Notes: generated by a model not told the origin, from the letters alone. A stretch of DNA of 64,000 nt from Solitalea agri (GCF_023914155.1 NZ_JAMWYS010000036.1:1-64000); one strand, 5' to 3'. Shown: positions 17,232 to 26,840, counted from the first letter of the stretch. Program-made: numbers and translations.

Positions 17232-17648
17232 TCAGAGGAGCAGGTTTTCCTTTGATTTCAACTTATTTGCATCAATAAAAAAAGCAGTTTGTGTAATACT
17301 GATTTTGTTGATTTTGCTAAGTAGGGTATCTCTTTCGGTCTGATAATTAAGATTATGTATTAAGAGGAAAAAGTCGATTTCCTTGTGCTCAGGGACTAGA
17401 AAACCTTCGGTGCCTTTATTAGTAAGTAAAAAGTAATCTTGTTCACTTTCTTCAAAGTATTGGTGGTACTTGGAAAAGTAAATTTCTTCGTTCGTTTTAT
17501 TCGTTAAGATAATGTCTTCAGTTTTTACTAAATTGAGCGACAGTTCTTTATTGAGAAACCAGCAAAGCCGATAGTCTCTGGTAGGGGCAGAGATTCCGAT
17601 TAAGGTAAAATCAAAATCAAAGGAAACTTTTAATACTTTTTTATTCAA
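17232..17648 (-). CDS. IPExxxVDY family protein
   Basis: 138 aa. LVPEHKEIDFFLLI near residues 85-98 fits the IPExxxVDY signature for which this Bacteroidota family is named. No signal peptide or membrane segment is present. Its function is unknown. Its place between pyk and acpP-fabF-rnc is, to my knowledge, the usual one in this phylum, which hints at a tie to fatty-acid synthesis or central metabolism, but that is inference. Confidence 0.85.
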   Translation of the reverse strand: MNKKVLKVSFDFDFTLIGISAPTRDYRLCWFLNKELSLNLVKTEDIILTNKTNEEIYFSKYHQYFEESEQDYFLLTNKGTEGFLVPEHKEIDFFLLIHNLNYQTERDTLLSKINKISITQTAFFIDANKLKSKENLLL

Positions 17649-17712
17649 TACGTTAATATACTTAACACAAAGTTATTCAAATGCGCGAATAGATACTGCA
17701 TCGAAAAAAAGT

Positions 17713-17744
17713 TTTGAATAGTTCCTGTAATTTACTTTTATTTG
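17713..17744 (+). promoter_or_regulatory. Candidate promoter of the acpP-fabF operon
   Basis: TTTG (17713-17716), a 20-bp spacer, then TTTATTTG (17737-17744), one mismatch from TAnnTTTG. The acpP start is 41 bp downstream. Confidence 0.45.
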
Positions 17745-17785
17745 CAGAAAATTTTAAAAAAATAACCTTTTAAACACAAAAAATT

Positions 17786-18022
17786 ATGTCAGATATTGCA
17801 TCAAGAGTAAAAGCGATTATCGTTGAGAAATTGGGTGTTGACGAAAACGAAGTGACACCTGAAGCAAGCTTTACAAATGATTTAGGTGCCGATTCGCTTG
17901 ATACAGTTGAGCTTATCATGGAATTCGAGAAAGAATTTAACGTGGCTATTCCTGACGAACAAGCTGAGCAAATTGCTACAGTAGGTCAGGCAATTGCTTA
18001 CCTTGAAAAAAACGTTAAATAA
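17786..18022 (+). CDS. acpP: Acyl carrier protein
   Basis: 78 aa, the usual ACP length, acidic. [10 protein letters not shown] places the phosphopantetheine attachment Ser at residue 37 in the DSL motif. It carries growing acyl chains for type II fatty-acid synthesis in the cytosol. It heads a co-directional cluster and lies 24 bp before fabF, its partner enzyme. Confidence 0.98.
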   Translation: MSDIASRVKAIIVEKLGVDENEVTPEASFTNDLGADSLDTVELIMEFEKEFNVAIPDEQAEQIATVGQAIAYLEKNVK

Positions 18023-18046
18023 GAAAATTCATCTTAAAAGTATTTA

Positions 18047-19300
18047 ATGCAACTTAAACGTGTTGTTGTAACAGGGCTAGGTGCACTTACACCATTGGGC
18101 AATACAGTTCCAGAATACTGGAACGGTTTGATCAATGGTGTGAGTGGCGCAGCCATGATTACCAAATTCGATACCGAAAAGTTTAAGACGAAGTTCGCCT
18201 GCGAGGTAAAGAATTTCAATCCGGAAGATTTTATGGACAAGAAGGAGGCCCGCAAGGTGGATCCTTTTGTTCAGTATGCCATTGCTGCTACACACGAAGC
18301 TGTTGTTGACTCGGGTGCCAACTTTGAAGAACTCAATACTGACCGTATTGGGGTAATTTGGGGTGCAGGTATCGGTGGCTTGAAAACTTTTCTAGACGAA
18401 ATTTCATCATTCGCTAAAGGCGACGGAACCCCACGCTACAATCCATTTTTCATCCCTAAGATGATTATTGATATTGCAGCTGGCCATATTTCTATTAAAT
18501 ACGGCTTAAGAGGTCCTAACTTTGCAACTGTTTCGGCTTGTGCTTCTTCTAACAATGCTATCATCGATGCCTTTAACTACATTCGTTTAGGCAAAGCTGA
18601 TATGTTTATAACCGGTGGTTCTGAAGCGATTATTAACGAAGCCGGTATCGGTGGATTTAATGCAATGCATGCTCTTTCAACCCGTAACGACTCTCCTGAA
18701 ACTGCTTCTCGTCCGTTCGATCTTGATCGTGATGGATTTGTTGCAGGTGAAGGTGCTGGAGCCATTATTCTGGAAGACCTTGAACATGCTAAGAAACGCG
18801 GAGCAAAAATTTATGCCGAGATCGTAGGTGGTGGAATGAGCGCAGACGCAAACCATATTACAGCACCGCATCCTGAGGGATTAGGAGCTCGTAATGTGAT
18901 GGTTGCTGCCCTTGAAGATGCAGGTATGACTGTTAATGATATTGATTACATTAACGTTCATGGTACTTCAACCCCATTAGGCGATATCAGCGAAACTACT
19001 GCTATTGTAAACTTGTTTGGAGAGAATGCCTATAAGTTGAACATCAGTTCAACAAAATCAATGACCGGTCACTTATTAGGTGCTGCAGGAGCTGTTGAAG
19101 CTATTGCATCAATAATGGCGGTGGTTAACGATATTGTTCCTCCAACAATTAATCACTTTACCGACGATCCGGATATCGATCCGAAGTTAAATCTTACATT
19201 TAATAAGCCGCAGAAACGTGTTATCCGTGCTGCCTTATCAAATACTTTTGGCTTTGGTGGTCACAATACCTCGGTAATTTTCAAGAAATTTGAAGAATAA
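18047..19300 (+). CDS. fabF: Beta-ketoacyl-ACP synthase II
   Basis: 417 aa. A condensing enzyme that extends acyl-ACP with malonyl-ACP. The Cys-His-His triad is visible: C165 in TVSACASS, H305 in NVHGTSTP and H342 in GHLLGAAGA. The Cys-His-His set marks KAS I/II rather than KAS III. The order acpP-fabF-rnc is widespread in Bacteroidota. A hairpin terminator-like structure follows at 19313. Confidence 0.97.
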   Translation: MQLKRVVVTGLGALTPLGNTVPEYWNGLINGVSGAAMITKFDTEKFKTKFACEVKNFNPEDFMDKKEARKVDPFVQYAIAATHEAVVDSGANFEELNTDRIGVIWGAGIGGLKTFLDEISSFAKGDGTPRYNPFFIPKMIIDIAAGHISIKYGLRGPNFATVSACASSNNAIIDAFNYIRLGKADMFITGGSEAIINEAGIGGFNAMHALSTRNDSPETASRPFDLDRDGFVAGEGAGAIILEDLEHAKKRGAKIYAEIVGGGMSADANHITAPHPEGLGARNVMVAALEDAGMTVNDIDYINVHGTSTPLGDISETTAIVNLFGENAYKLNISSTKSMTGHLLGAAGAVEAIASIMAVVNDIVPPTINHFTDDPDIDPKLNLTFNKPQKRVIRAALSNTFGFGGHNTSVIFKKFEE

Positions 19301-19312
19301 TACCCAAAATAT

Positions 19313-19363
19313 GTTACAGGTTTATATGCATGCTTCTGTATTGCTTAAACCTGTAACTTGTTT
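19313..19363 (+). terminator. Intercistronic hairpin between fabF and rnc
   Basis: GTTACAGGTTTA (19313-19324) pairs perfectly with TAAACCTGTAAC (19346-19357) around a 21-nt loop, followed by TTGTTTTTG. It may act as a partial terminator or as a processing site upstream of rnc. Confidence 0.65.
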
Positions 19364-19397
19364 TTGTTCCCCTCATATTTATTAAACAATACAAGGA

Positions 19398-20126
19398 ATG
19401 CCCGCATTGCGTTTATACAGGCTGTATCTTTCCCGTGAAAGAAATTACGTTAGAGCTTTGAATAATATGCTGGGCTTTATCCCAAATAATTTAACCTTGT
19501 ATAAATTGGCGTTTCGCCATAAATCAGTAGCTCCACAACTTAAAGAAGGTTTAAAGAACAGCAACGAACGACTGGAGTTTTTAGGTGACGCTGTTTTGGG
19601 TGCGGTTGTAGGGGAATTGCTTTTCAAGAAATATCCCTTCAGAGACGAAGGTTTTTTAACAGAAATGCGGTCGAAGATTGTAAACCGAATGCACCTTAAC
19701 CAGCTTGCGCGAAAAATTGGTATTGGTGATATGATGGATTATGATACCCGAATGATCAATAACCCCGCTAAGCAAGGTTCTTTAATGGGAGATGCTTTTG
19801 AGGCCTTGATCGGTGCTATTTATCTTGACAAAGGCTATGCTTTCACCAAGAAGTTTATCCTAAACAGAATTATCAAGGCTCATGTTGATATCGATGCTCT
19901 GGAACAAACAGAAACTAATTTTAAGAGCAAACTTATTGAATGGTGTCAGCGTCATGGTAAAGAAGTGCTGTTTGAGTTAATGCCCAATGAAGAAGGAAGT
20001 AAGTCTAAATTGTTTACTGTAAAGGTGTTTGTTGACAATGAAGAATGCGGTACAGGACAAGACTTTACTAAGAAAAATGCCGAGAAAATTGCTGCAGAAA
20101 GAGCTTGTGAGTTACTTAATATTTAA
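19398..20126 (+). CDS. rnc: Ribonuclease III
   Basis: 242 aa. It cleaves double-stranded RNA in rRNA maturation and mRNA turnover. NERLEFLGDAVLGAV (residues 56-70) is the family signature, with catalytic acidic residues there and in GDAFEALIGAIYLDKG near residue 140. A double-stranded-RNA-binding domain ends the protein (KKNAEKIAAERACELL). The ATG at 19398 gives the short basic N-terminus expected in this phylum. The hairpin just upstream could be a substrate for its own product. Confidence 0.96.
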   Translation: MPALRLYRLYLSRERNYVRALNNMLGFIPNNLTLYKLAFRHKSVAPQLKEGLKNSNERLEFLGDAVLGAVVGELLFKKYPFRDEGFLTEMRSKIVNRMHLNQLARKIGIGDMMDYDTRMINNPAKQGSLMGDAFEALIGAIYLDKGYAFTKKFILNRIIKAHVDIDALEQTETNFKSKLIEWCQRHGKEVLFELMPNEEGSKSKLFTVKVFVDNEECGTGQDFTKKNAEKIAAERACELLNI

Positions 20127-20228
20127 GTGCTACTGCAAATCTCGAAGATCCTCTTATCAAAAATTCCATTTCATTCTTGCAAATCTAAAATCAAATCATG
20201 TTCTTGCGTGTTCTATTGTTTATTAGAT

Positions 20229-20987
20229 ATGCGTAAGTTATTAGCTTCTCTGCAATTGGTTGTGGGCTTGTTGGCGTTTGTTGCAGCTATGCTGGTCGTG
20301 TTGCCGTTTATCATAGTAGCCTACTTAATCTTTCCAGGAAAAACCGGCAGTGATCTTTCCTTTTTCTTCCTTCGTTTTTGGGCAGCTGTAACCTCTTTTT
20401 TTACATTAATATTTTTTAAATCCTACAATAGCTCAAAAGCCCCAACAGATAGAGCCTATGTGTATGTTGTTAACCATGGCTCGTACCTCGATTCATTGGC
20501 GGTAGTTTTGGGGATTCATCAGTCGTTTAAACCTTTAGGCAAGATTGAAATGACCAAGATTCCAATCTTTGGGGTTATTTATAAACGTCTGGTTGTTTTA
20601 ATTGATCGTAGTAGTAAAGAAAGCCGTCAAAAATGTGTTGATGAGCTGAAAGGTGAACTATCGGGGGGAATGTCAATATTGATCTTTCCTGAAGGAACAA
20701 TGAATAAAACAGAAGCTCCTTTAGCTGAATTTTACGATGGGGCTTTTAGAATTGCAATTGAAACACAAACTCCTATTGCTCCCATTGTTTTGGTGAATTC
20801 AAAAAAGTTGTTGCCAAGAACAAATCCGCTGGTCATTAGACCCGGGCTGGTAAAGATTGTTTATGCTGATGTAGTTGAAACAAAAGGATTATGTTTAGAT
20901 GATCTGCCTCAATTGAAAGAGCAGGTTTTCAAGGAAATGGAACAAATACTGATCGATCATCAGTCCTCTGTCATAAAACTTGTCTGA
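20229..20987 (+). CDS. plsC: 1-acyl-sn-glycerol-3-phosphate acyltransferase (PlsC-like)
   Basis: 252 aa from the ATG at 20229. The frame is open back to a GTG at 20127, but MRKLLASLQLVVGLLAFVAAML is the natural start with a membrane segment. NHGSYLDS gives the HX4D acyltransferase motif and FPEGTMNK the FPEGT substrate motif. It makes phosphatidic acid from lysophosphatidic acid on the inner membrane. Placement after fatty-acid genes fits. Lyso-ornithine lipid acylation is an alternative activity in this family. Confidence 0.88.
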   Translation: MRKLLASLQLVVGLLAFVAAMLVVLPFIIVAYLIFPGKTGSDLSFFFLRFWAAVTSFFTLIFFKSYNSSKAPTDRAYVYVVNHGSYLDSLAVVLGIHQSFKPLGKIEMTKIPIFGVIYKRLVVLIDRSSKESRQKCVDELKGELSGGMSILIFPEGTMNKTEAPLAEFYDGAFRIAIETQTPIAPIVLVNSKKLLPRTNPLVIRPGLVKIVYADVVETKGLCLDDLPQLKEQVFKEMEQILIDHQSSVIKLV

Positions 20988-21057
20988 TCTTTCCACTTAA
21001 CTGGGTTAATAATTTTCAAATACTGATATTCGGGCTGCGATTCACAATCCGGTTGAT

Positions 21058-21954
21058 ATGAAGAAAACTGTACAAGTTCACGCGGCCTTGTTTCTTGTTG
21101 CATTAATTTATGGCGCCACCTTTACTATTGCCAAGGAAATTATGCCTACTTACATAGCTCCCTATGGGCTAATTGTTATAAGGGTGTGGGGTGCATCTTT
21201 GCTATTTATTTTAATGGGGTGGTTTTCAAATTTGCCAGCTGTCAAAATCGAGCGTAAAGATTATAAAGGAATGTTTCTATCAGCACTTACAGGTGTTGGA
21301 GCCAATATGTTATTGTTCTTCCAGGGATTGTCGCTCACAACGCCGATAAAAGCCGCTGTAGAAATGGTTTGTACACCACTATTTGTGGCATTACTAGCGT
21401 TTTGGGTTTTGAAAGAAAAGGTCACCAGTGTAAAGATAGGTGGCCTGATTTTAGGGCTTTCAGGAGCTGTGCTGATGATTCTATGGCCCAACTTTTCATT
21501 AAAGGGTGGGACTGTTTTTGGCGATGTATGTGTTATTATTAACGCTATAATTTATGCTTACTATCTGATTATTGCTAAGCCTCTCATTCTTAAATATCAG
21601 GCGGTATCGGTTGTCAAATGGACATTTATTATTGGGGCATTTTTGGTATTTCCATTCGGCATAGGTGACTTACTAAAGGTTGACTGGGCGCATATTCCTT
21701 TCAGTATCTGGCTCTCTATAGCTTTTGTAGTGGTATGCACCACTTTTTTAACCTATTTGCTAAACGGATGGGCGTTGAAATATGTAAATTCATCAGTTGT
21801 AGGGGCATATATTTATTTACAGCCAGTTTTGGCATCAATTATCGCTATTGGTTTAGGGAAGGATGAATTAACAATACAAAAACTTATTTTTGCCGCTATG
21901 ATATTTTCAGGAGTTTACCTTGTAAGTGTCAAGCCCAAGGCAGCAATTGCTTAG
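21058..21954 (+). CDS. EamA/DMT-family transporter
   Basis: 298 aa with about ten membrane segments in two repeats of five, the EamA layout. The N-terminal half starts HAALFLVALIYGATFTIAKE; the second half starts with DVCVIINAIIYAYYLIIAKP. PVLASIIAIGLGKDELT near the end resembles the conserved EamA C-terminal motif. It likely exports or imports a small metabolite, with no substrate evident. It follows plsC by 70 bp and is probably co-transcribed. Confidence 0.9.
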   Translation: MKKTVQVHAALFLVALIYGATFTIAKEIMPTYIAPYGLIVIRVWGASLLFILMGWFSNLPAVKIERKDYKGMFLSALTGVGANMLLFFQGLSLTTPIKAAVEMVCTPLFVALLAFWVLKEKVTSVKIGGLILGLSGAVLMILWPNFSLKGGTVFGDVCVIINAIIYAYYLIIAKPLILKYQAVSVVKWTFIIGAFLVFPFGIGDLLKVDWAHIPFSIWLSIAFVVVCTTFLTYLLNGWALKYVNSSVVGAYIYLQPVLASIIAIGLGKDELTIQKLIFAAMIFSGVYLVSVKPKAAIA

Positions 21955-22030
21955 ATTTTCTATCTTTACGCTGCATTTTCGTAAATTCAATTTTAAGGCG
22001 AATGATTTCGTCAATAAACATCATTTATAT

Positions 22031-22909
22031 ATGTTGAAATCCATGACCGGGTTTGGAATTGCCAGCACAGAAACTGACAAAGCCAAAATTACCGTTGAGA
22101 TAAAATCATTAAACAGTAAATTTCTCGAACTTACCTTAAAGCTACCTAAATCACATTCCGATAAGGAATTATTGATTCGTAATGATTGTAATAAACTAAT
22201 TGAGCGTGGCAAGGTAAATCTTACTATTGCTGTTGAATATAATGCAGGTGCCGAACGTAAACCGGTCACTATCAATCAGCAATTATTAAGAGCTTATTAT
22301 GAACAATTAGAGTTGGGAGCGCAGACCTTAAATGCTAAAACGAATGATTTGTTTGCGTTAGCTTTGCAAATGCCCGAAGTAATTAAGCCGGAAGAGCAAA
22401 CGGTTGATGAAGATGAGTGGAAAGCAGTTTATTCAACTTTTGAAGCTTCTATTACCGCATTTAACAGTTTTAGGGCTACTGAGGGAGCCGAACTGGAGAA
22501 AGATCTTATACAGCGCATTAAGAATATTTTGAGCTTATTAGTACGTGTTGAAACAGCAGAGCCTAATCGAATGCCAGTAGTAAGAGACCGGATTAATAAA
22601 TACCTGGAAGACGCTGTTGGTGTTGAGAACATCGATCAGAATAGATTGGAGCAGGAATTAGTGTATTATATTGAGAAGTTTGATATCACTGAAGAAAAAG
22701 TTCGATTAAAAAGCCATTGCGATTACTTTATTTCAACCCTTAAGGATAAAGACGCCGGAGGTAAAAAGCTTGGGTTTATTAGCCAGGAAATAGGTCGTGA
22801 GATCAATACCATGGGCTCCAAAGCTAACGATGCTAATATCCAGAAGATGGTTGTTGAAATGAAGGACGAACTGGAAAAAATAAAAGAACAATTGTTAAAC
22901 GTATTATAA
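22031..22909 (+). CDS. yicC: YicC-family endoribonuclease
   Basis: 292 aa from the ATG at 22031 (MLKSMTGFGIAS), the start typical of the family; the frame is open further upstream into the transporter gene. The SMTGFG N-terminus and C-terminal DUF1732 segment (LGFISQEIGREINTMGSKAND) identify it. E. coli YicC is an endoribonuclease active on RNA. It sits 86 bp before gmk, a common arrangement. Confidence 0.92.
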   Translation: MLKSMTGFGIASTETDKAKITVEIKSLNSKFLELTLKLPKSHSDKELLIRNDCNKLIERGKVNLTIAVEYNAGAERKPVTINQQLLRAYYEQLELGAQTLNAKTNDLFALALQMPEVIKPEEQTVDEDEWKAVYSTFEASITAFNSFRATEGAELEKDLIQRIKNILSLLVRVETAEPNRMPVVRDRINKYLEDAVGVENIDQNRLEQELVYYIEKFDITEEKVRLKSHCDYFISTLKDKDAGGKKLGFISQEIGREINTMGSKANDANIQKMVVEMKDELEKIKEQLLNVL

Positions 22910-22995
22910 AATATTGAATATTAGGAGCTGCTCATTGCGGGTTTTTGAAAACCAATAATTCATAATGCTTAACTCGTAATTCGTAATTAATCAAA

Positions 22996-23592
22996 ATGTC
23001 AGGTAAACTCATCATATTTTCGGCCCCATCAGGTGCAGGTAAAACTACCATAGTAAAACATTTGCTTACCAAATTTCCTGAACTTCAATTCTCAATTTCG
23101 GCGACTACCCGTGATCCAAGAGGAGAGGAGCAGAATGGGAAAGATTATTATTTTATTGGTAAGGATGAGTTTTTGCACCGCGTTGCCAACCATGAATTTG
23201 TAGAGTTTGAGGAAGTTTATAATGGAACTATTTATGGAACCCTTCGTTCTGAAATTGAACGGATTTGGGCCGATGGTAACCATGTAATATTTGATGTGGA
23301 TGTGGTGGGAGGTCTGCGTTTAAAACGTAAATATCCAGAACAGGCGATTGCTATTTTTGTACAACCCCCATCTGTGGATGTATTAAAGGAGCGTTTGGCA
23401 GGACGTGGCACTGATAGTGCAGAGAAGCTCGCTGAACGTTATGCAAAAGCTGAAAAGGAATTGGCCTTTGCTCCCCAGTTTGATGTTATCTTAGAAAACT
23501 ATGAGTTGGAAACGGCGTGCGATGAATCGGAAGTATTCGTTAAGTATTTCCTGAAAGATAAGATGAAGTTCGGTAAACGCGAAGTAAAGTAA
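22996..23592 (+). CDS. gmk: Guanylate kinase
   Basis: 198 aa. It phosphorylates GMP to GDP with ATP. The P-loop SAPSGAGKTT spans residues 9-18. SISATTRDPRGEEQNGKDYYF is the GMP-binding region with the conserved TTR-x(3)-GE. ILENYELE near the C-terminus replaces the common IVN.DL motif. Between yicC and nadD, all co-directional. Confidence 0.97.
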   Translation: MSGKLIIFSAPSGAGKTTIVKHLLTKFPELQFSISATTRDPRGEEQNGKDYYFIGKDEFLHRVANHEFVEFEEVYNGTIYGTLRSEIERIWADGNHVIFDVDVVGGLRLKRKYPEQAIAIFVQPPSVDVLKERLAGRGTDSAEKLAERYAKAEKELAFAPQFDVILENYELETACDESEVFVKYFLKDKMKFGKREVK

Positions 23593-23633
23593 ATCCCTTA
23601 GTTTGTGGTCAGTAGGCCATTGTCTTATAAATC

Positions 23634-24224
23634 ATGAAGATCGGATTGTTTTTCGGGTCGTTTAATCCCATTCATACCGGCCATTTAATTATAGCCAGTT
23701 ATATGGCTAATTATACAGAGTTGGATAAGGTTTGGCTGGTCGTTTCTCCTCATAACCCACTTAAAGAAGCCACAGGCCTTATTCATGTTCATGATCGATT
23801 AGAAATGGCCAAGTTAGCTACTGAGGACGCTGAAAGAATTACGGTTTCTGATGTAGAATTAAAACTCCCACGTCCTTCTTATACTATCGATACTCTTACA
23901 TATTTGTCGGAGAAATATCCACAGCATGAGTTTTGTCTTATTATGGGGGCTGATAATTTGCGATCTATTAAAAAGTGGAAGAATTACGAAACGTTGTTGA
24001 AGTTTTATAAGATCTTTGTTTACCCGAGGCCGGGTTTCGATTTAACTGAGTGGACTCAGCATCCTTCAATTATTGTTACAACTACTCCGCAAATGGAAAT
24101 ATCAGCCACTTTTATACGTAATGCGGTTGCTGGGAATCAGAGTGTACGATATTTTGTATCGGATAAGGTTTTAGATTTCATTGAAAAGAAAGGTCTTTAC
24201 CGTAAAGCTTCGGAAAAAAAATAA
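23634..24224 (+). CDS. nadD: Nicotinate-nucleotide adenylyltransferase
   Basis: 196 aa. It adenylates nicotinate mononucleotide in NAD synthesis. GSFNPIHTGHLIIA (residues 8-21) holds the HxGH nucleotidyltransferase motif (H14, H17). ISATFIRNAV near residue 160 is the ISxTxIR phosphate-binding motif. It ends only 6 bp from the convergent DUF1835 gene, with no room for a hairpin terminator between them. Confidence 0.96.
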   Translation: MKIGLFFGSFNPIHTGHLIIASYMANYTELDKVWLVVSPHNPLKEATGLIHVHDRLEMAKLATEDAERITVSDVELKLPRPSYTIDTLTYLSEKYPQHEFCLIMGADNLRSIKKWKNYETLLKFYKIFVYPRPGFDLTEWTQHPSIIVTTTPQMEISATFIRNAVAGNQSVRYFVSDKVLDFIEKKGLYRKASEKK

Positions 24225-24230
24225 AAAGTA

Positions 24231-25049
24231 TCAGGTCTTTTGCTCTAAAGCTGCGGCACCTGCATCAGTTAGTGAAAGTCCAAAAATCCAGTTCTTTTCT
24301 TGCAGCGAGTTTATGTAATTTACCACTTGTAAATCGCCAAATCCATAAATGCTTTCCGTTTCCCAAAATCGATGTAAGAGATCAATCTCCGTACTTACAC
24401 CATTACTTATAACTTCCAATAAACGGCGTTCAATACGATTTGCTTCATCTTTACTTTCCAACCGTTCTAAATGTGCTTCAAAAACTTTATCAAAGAATTT
24501 AAAGGTTGATGGGGCCGATTGCATGTGTTCTCGAATAGCAGCCTTGTTATTGGCCGCATACGCATTCCATACTTTTGAAGCAAACTCAAGATCAGCTTGG
24601 TCAAGCGATATTCTGGTTTCAAAAAAATCTTTTAATTGCTGATTATTCGTATTGCCAAAACCACTAAAAAATTCATTCACCGAATTCTGTTGAGGTTGTA
24701 CCCAATTGATTTTAGTGTTGGAAAGATCTGATTGGTGGAGTCTATGTAAAATGTAAAACATATTGGCTTGGCAAAACAAATCGAATTCAAACCATAGATT
24801 TATTTCTTTATACTTTGACGGAGAGGCAATCTTATAAAGCTTTTCCACTACTTGATGCTGGTACTCATCTTCCGGAACCTGGTACGTTTTTGCGATATAC
24901 GCCTTACGTTGTTCCCAGAACTCATCTTCATTTTTGGCACTCACTGGTCCTTCAATAAGGCATTCACGCCATATCATGACATCACCAACTAAATAGCAAC
25001 GTTTAAAATTAGGAAGAAGCGCATCACCGTTTAATACATGAAGAACCAT
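24231..25049 (-). CDS. DUF1835 domain-containing protein
   Basis: 272 aa with no signal peptide. The N-terminus MVLHVLNGDALLPNFK followed by GDVMIWRECLIEGPV is characteristic of DUF1835. The C-terminal third is helical and may be a DUF3658-like partner region. Function is unknown. Convergent with nadD at 6 bp; the next gene in the same direction starts 43 bp away on the 3' side. Confidence 0.85.
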   Translation of the reverse strand: MVLHVLNGDALLPNFKRCYLVGDVMIWRECLIEGPVSAKNEDEFWEQRKAYIAKTYQVPEDEYQHQVVEKLYKIASPSKYKEINLWFEFDLFCQANMFYILHRLHQSDLSNTKINWVQPQQNSVNEFFSGFGNTNNQQLKDFFETRISLDQADLEFASKVWNAYAANNKAAIREHMQSAPSTFKFFDKVFEAHLERLESKDEANRIERRLLEVISNGVSTEIDLLHRFWETESIYGFGDLQVVNYINSLQEKNWIFGLSLTDAGAAALEQKT

Positions 25050-25091
25050 TTGAGTTTTAGTAAGCTATGCTAATAGGGATTTGATTGAAAT

Positions 25092-25958
25092 TTATTTAGA
25101 GACTTTTAATAATTGTCCTACTGCAATTGAATACGATTCCAGATTATTCCAGGTTACAATATTCTCAACTTTAGCGTTAAATTTTTTTGCGATGCCATAG
25201 AGTGTATCGCCTGGTTTAACGCGGTAATGGCCGGCAGGAACCACATCTTCATCAACAGTTTGGTTAGTTTTTGCTGTTATTTTCCCTTCTTCATTAACCG
25301 GTTTCTGCTCAAAGTATAATTGTCCTTTACTCTCTCCCGAAGCAATAGGCTCTTTGATTGCAGTCTTATCGTATTTGTAAAGCTCATATCGCTCAATCAG
25401 TTCAATTAGCTTAGGAGCATATTGAGGATTGGTGGCATATCCCGCCGTTTTAAGTCCGTTGGCCCAGCTTTGGTAGTCAGTAGGGTCAAGTTTGAACAAT
25501 GCGGCATAACGCGGACGTTTTAAAAACTCCGAGTGATCATGAAATGAGCCTTCTGCATGTGGGTACTTTCTGAAACATTCATTTGGCCGATCATCGTCTT
25601 TATTATAACTCTCGCCCTGCCAGTCGCTGGTGCATTTGATGCCAAAGTGATTATTCGCTTTTAGAGCCAAATCACTATTGCCACTTGCCGACTCGAATAT
25701 GCCTTGCGCCAAGGTAATACTCGCCGGTACTCCGGTACGACGCATTTCTTCAATAGCAACCTGCTTATACTTATTTATATATTGTTGTGTACTGTTAGAT
25801 TTTGCATAAGTGGTGGTATTTCCGCTTTTACCAGAAACAGGATTGATTGTCGACACATGCTGACTGTTAGTTCCAGATGCCGATAGATTCTTTTTGGCCG
25901 AACAGGCTGTGAAAGAATAAGCTATAATGCAAAGAGTAAAAAATTTCCAGATATTCAT
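25092..25958 (-). CDS. Glucosaminidase-LysM lipoprotein
   Basis: 288 aa. Lipobox AYSFTACS puts the lipidated Cys near residue 19. Residues about 65-200 form a FlgJ/LytG-type N-acetylglucosaminidase domain, with GVPASITLAQGIFESASGNSDLA containing the catalytic Glu, then NNHFGIKC. A C-terminal LysM (YRVKPGDTLYGIAKKF) binds peptidoglycan. It should cut or remodel the cell wall from the envelope. Its start codon directly follows the stop of the paralogous gene at 25959, giving a two-gene operon. Confidence 0.92.
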   Translation of the reverse strand: MNIWKFFTLCIIAYSFTACSAKKNLSASGTNSQHVSTINPVSGKSGNTTTYAKSNSTQQYINKYKQVAIEEMRRTGVPASITLAQGIFESASGNSDLALKANNHFGIKCTSDWQGESYNKDDDRPNECFRKYPHAEGSFHDHSEFLKRPRYAALFKLDPTDYQSWANGLKTAGYATNPQYAPKLIELIERYELYKYDKTAIKEPIASGESKGQLYFEQKPVNEEGKITAKTNQTVDEDVVPAGHYRVKPGDTLYGIAKKFNAKVENIVTWNNLESYSIAVGQLLKVSK

Positions 25959-26681
25959 TTATTTAACTCGTAAGCGTTGACCGGGTTTAATGATTGCTGT
26001 ATGCAACGAATTTAATGATTTAAGTTTACTTACTGTAGTTTTGTATTTTTTTGCTACAGTTGATAATGATTCACCTTTTTTAACCTTATGGTATACAGGA
26101 TTAAATTCTGAAACTACCGGTTGATTATCTGGTTCATTAACGATTGAGGCAGTAACAATTGTTGTGGTACTGTCTGGAATAATTTGTTGAAGAGAATCAC
26201 AAACTTCAGCATCCCAAGTGTAAAGTTTATTCCGTTGAATACACTTAATCAAGTCGCTGGCATAACGCTTACTCGCCGCATAACCCGAGCGTTGCAGTCC
26301 TTTAGCCCAAGCTTTATAGTCACATTGATTAAGTTTAAACAGAAATGCATAGTTTTTTCGACTTGTTAAGAAGTTTGATCGGTCCTGGTAGGCGGCTTCC
26401 ACACTTTCATATTTTCTGAAATTCCCTTGTCGTTCACCCTCCCATGACTTACCGGCTTTTACACCAAAGTGATTATTGGCCATTCGCGCAAGTTTAGATT
26501 TACCTGCACCGCACTCCATAATTGCCTGAGCCAGTGTGATACTTGCCGGTATCCCGGTTTTTCTCATTTCAGCAACGGCCATCTCTCCGTATTTTTCGGC
26601 GTATAACTTTTCAGGGTTATTCTGGGCCGAGGCATACGAATATATCAGTAGCAACAAGGCTGCTAAATAAATTCTAATCAT
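25959..26681 (-). CDS. Glucosaminidase-LysM secreted protein
   Basis: 240 aa with a signal peptide of about 19 residues (ending YASAQ). The glucosaminidase domain shows GIPASITLAQAIMECGAGKSKLA with the catalytic Glu, and MANNHFGVKAG. The C-terminal LysM is HKVKKGESLSTVAKKYK. It is a paralogue of the downstream gene with the same domain order but lacks a lipobox, so one is likely anchored and one free. Its stop codon abuts the next start. Confidence 0.92.
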   Translation of the reverse strand: MIRIYLAALLLLIYSYASAQNNPEKLYAEKYGEMAVAEMRKTGIPASITLAQAIMECGAGKSKLARMANNHFGVKAGKSWEGERQGNFRKYESVEAAYQDRSNFLTSRKNYAFLFKLNQCDYKAWAKGLQRSGYAASKRYASDLIKCIQRNKLYTWDAEVCDSLQQIIPDSTTTIVTASIVNEPDNQPVVSEFNPVYHKVKKGESLSTVAKKYKTTVSKLKSLNSLHTAIIKPGQRLRVK

Positions 26682-26840
26682 TAGTTAGTTTGGTTATTGG
26701 TTTGGATTCTGATTCAGTTTATTTAACTATAAAGAACTATTTTTTATTGTTAAAATGCAACTGAATTTCACCCTGATTCTTATATTCACTAAAGCCGCTT
26801 GATTTTATCAATTAACTATAACGAATCTTTCCTTAAATTC

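Noticed and set aside
20127-20228. Longer start for the acyltransferase (GTG at 20127)
   Set aside because: The added 34 residues are Cys/Lys-rich and unlike the family; the ATG at 20229 gives the normal membrane start.
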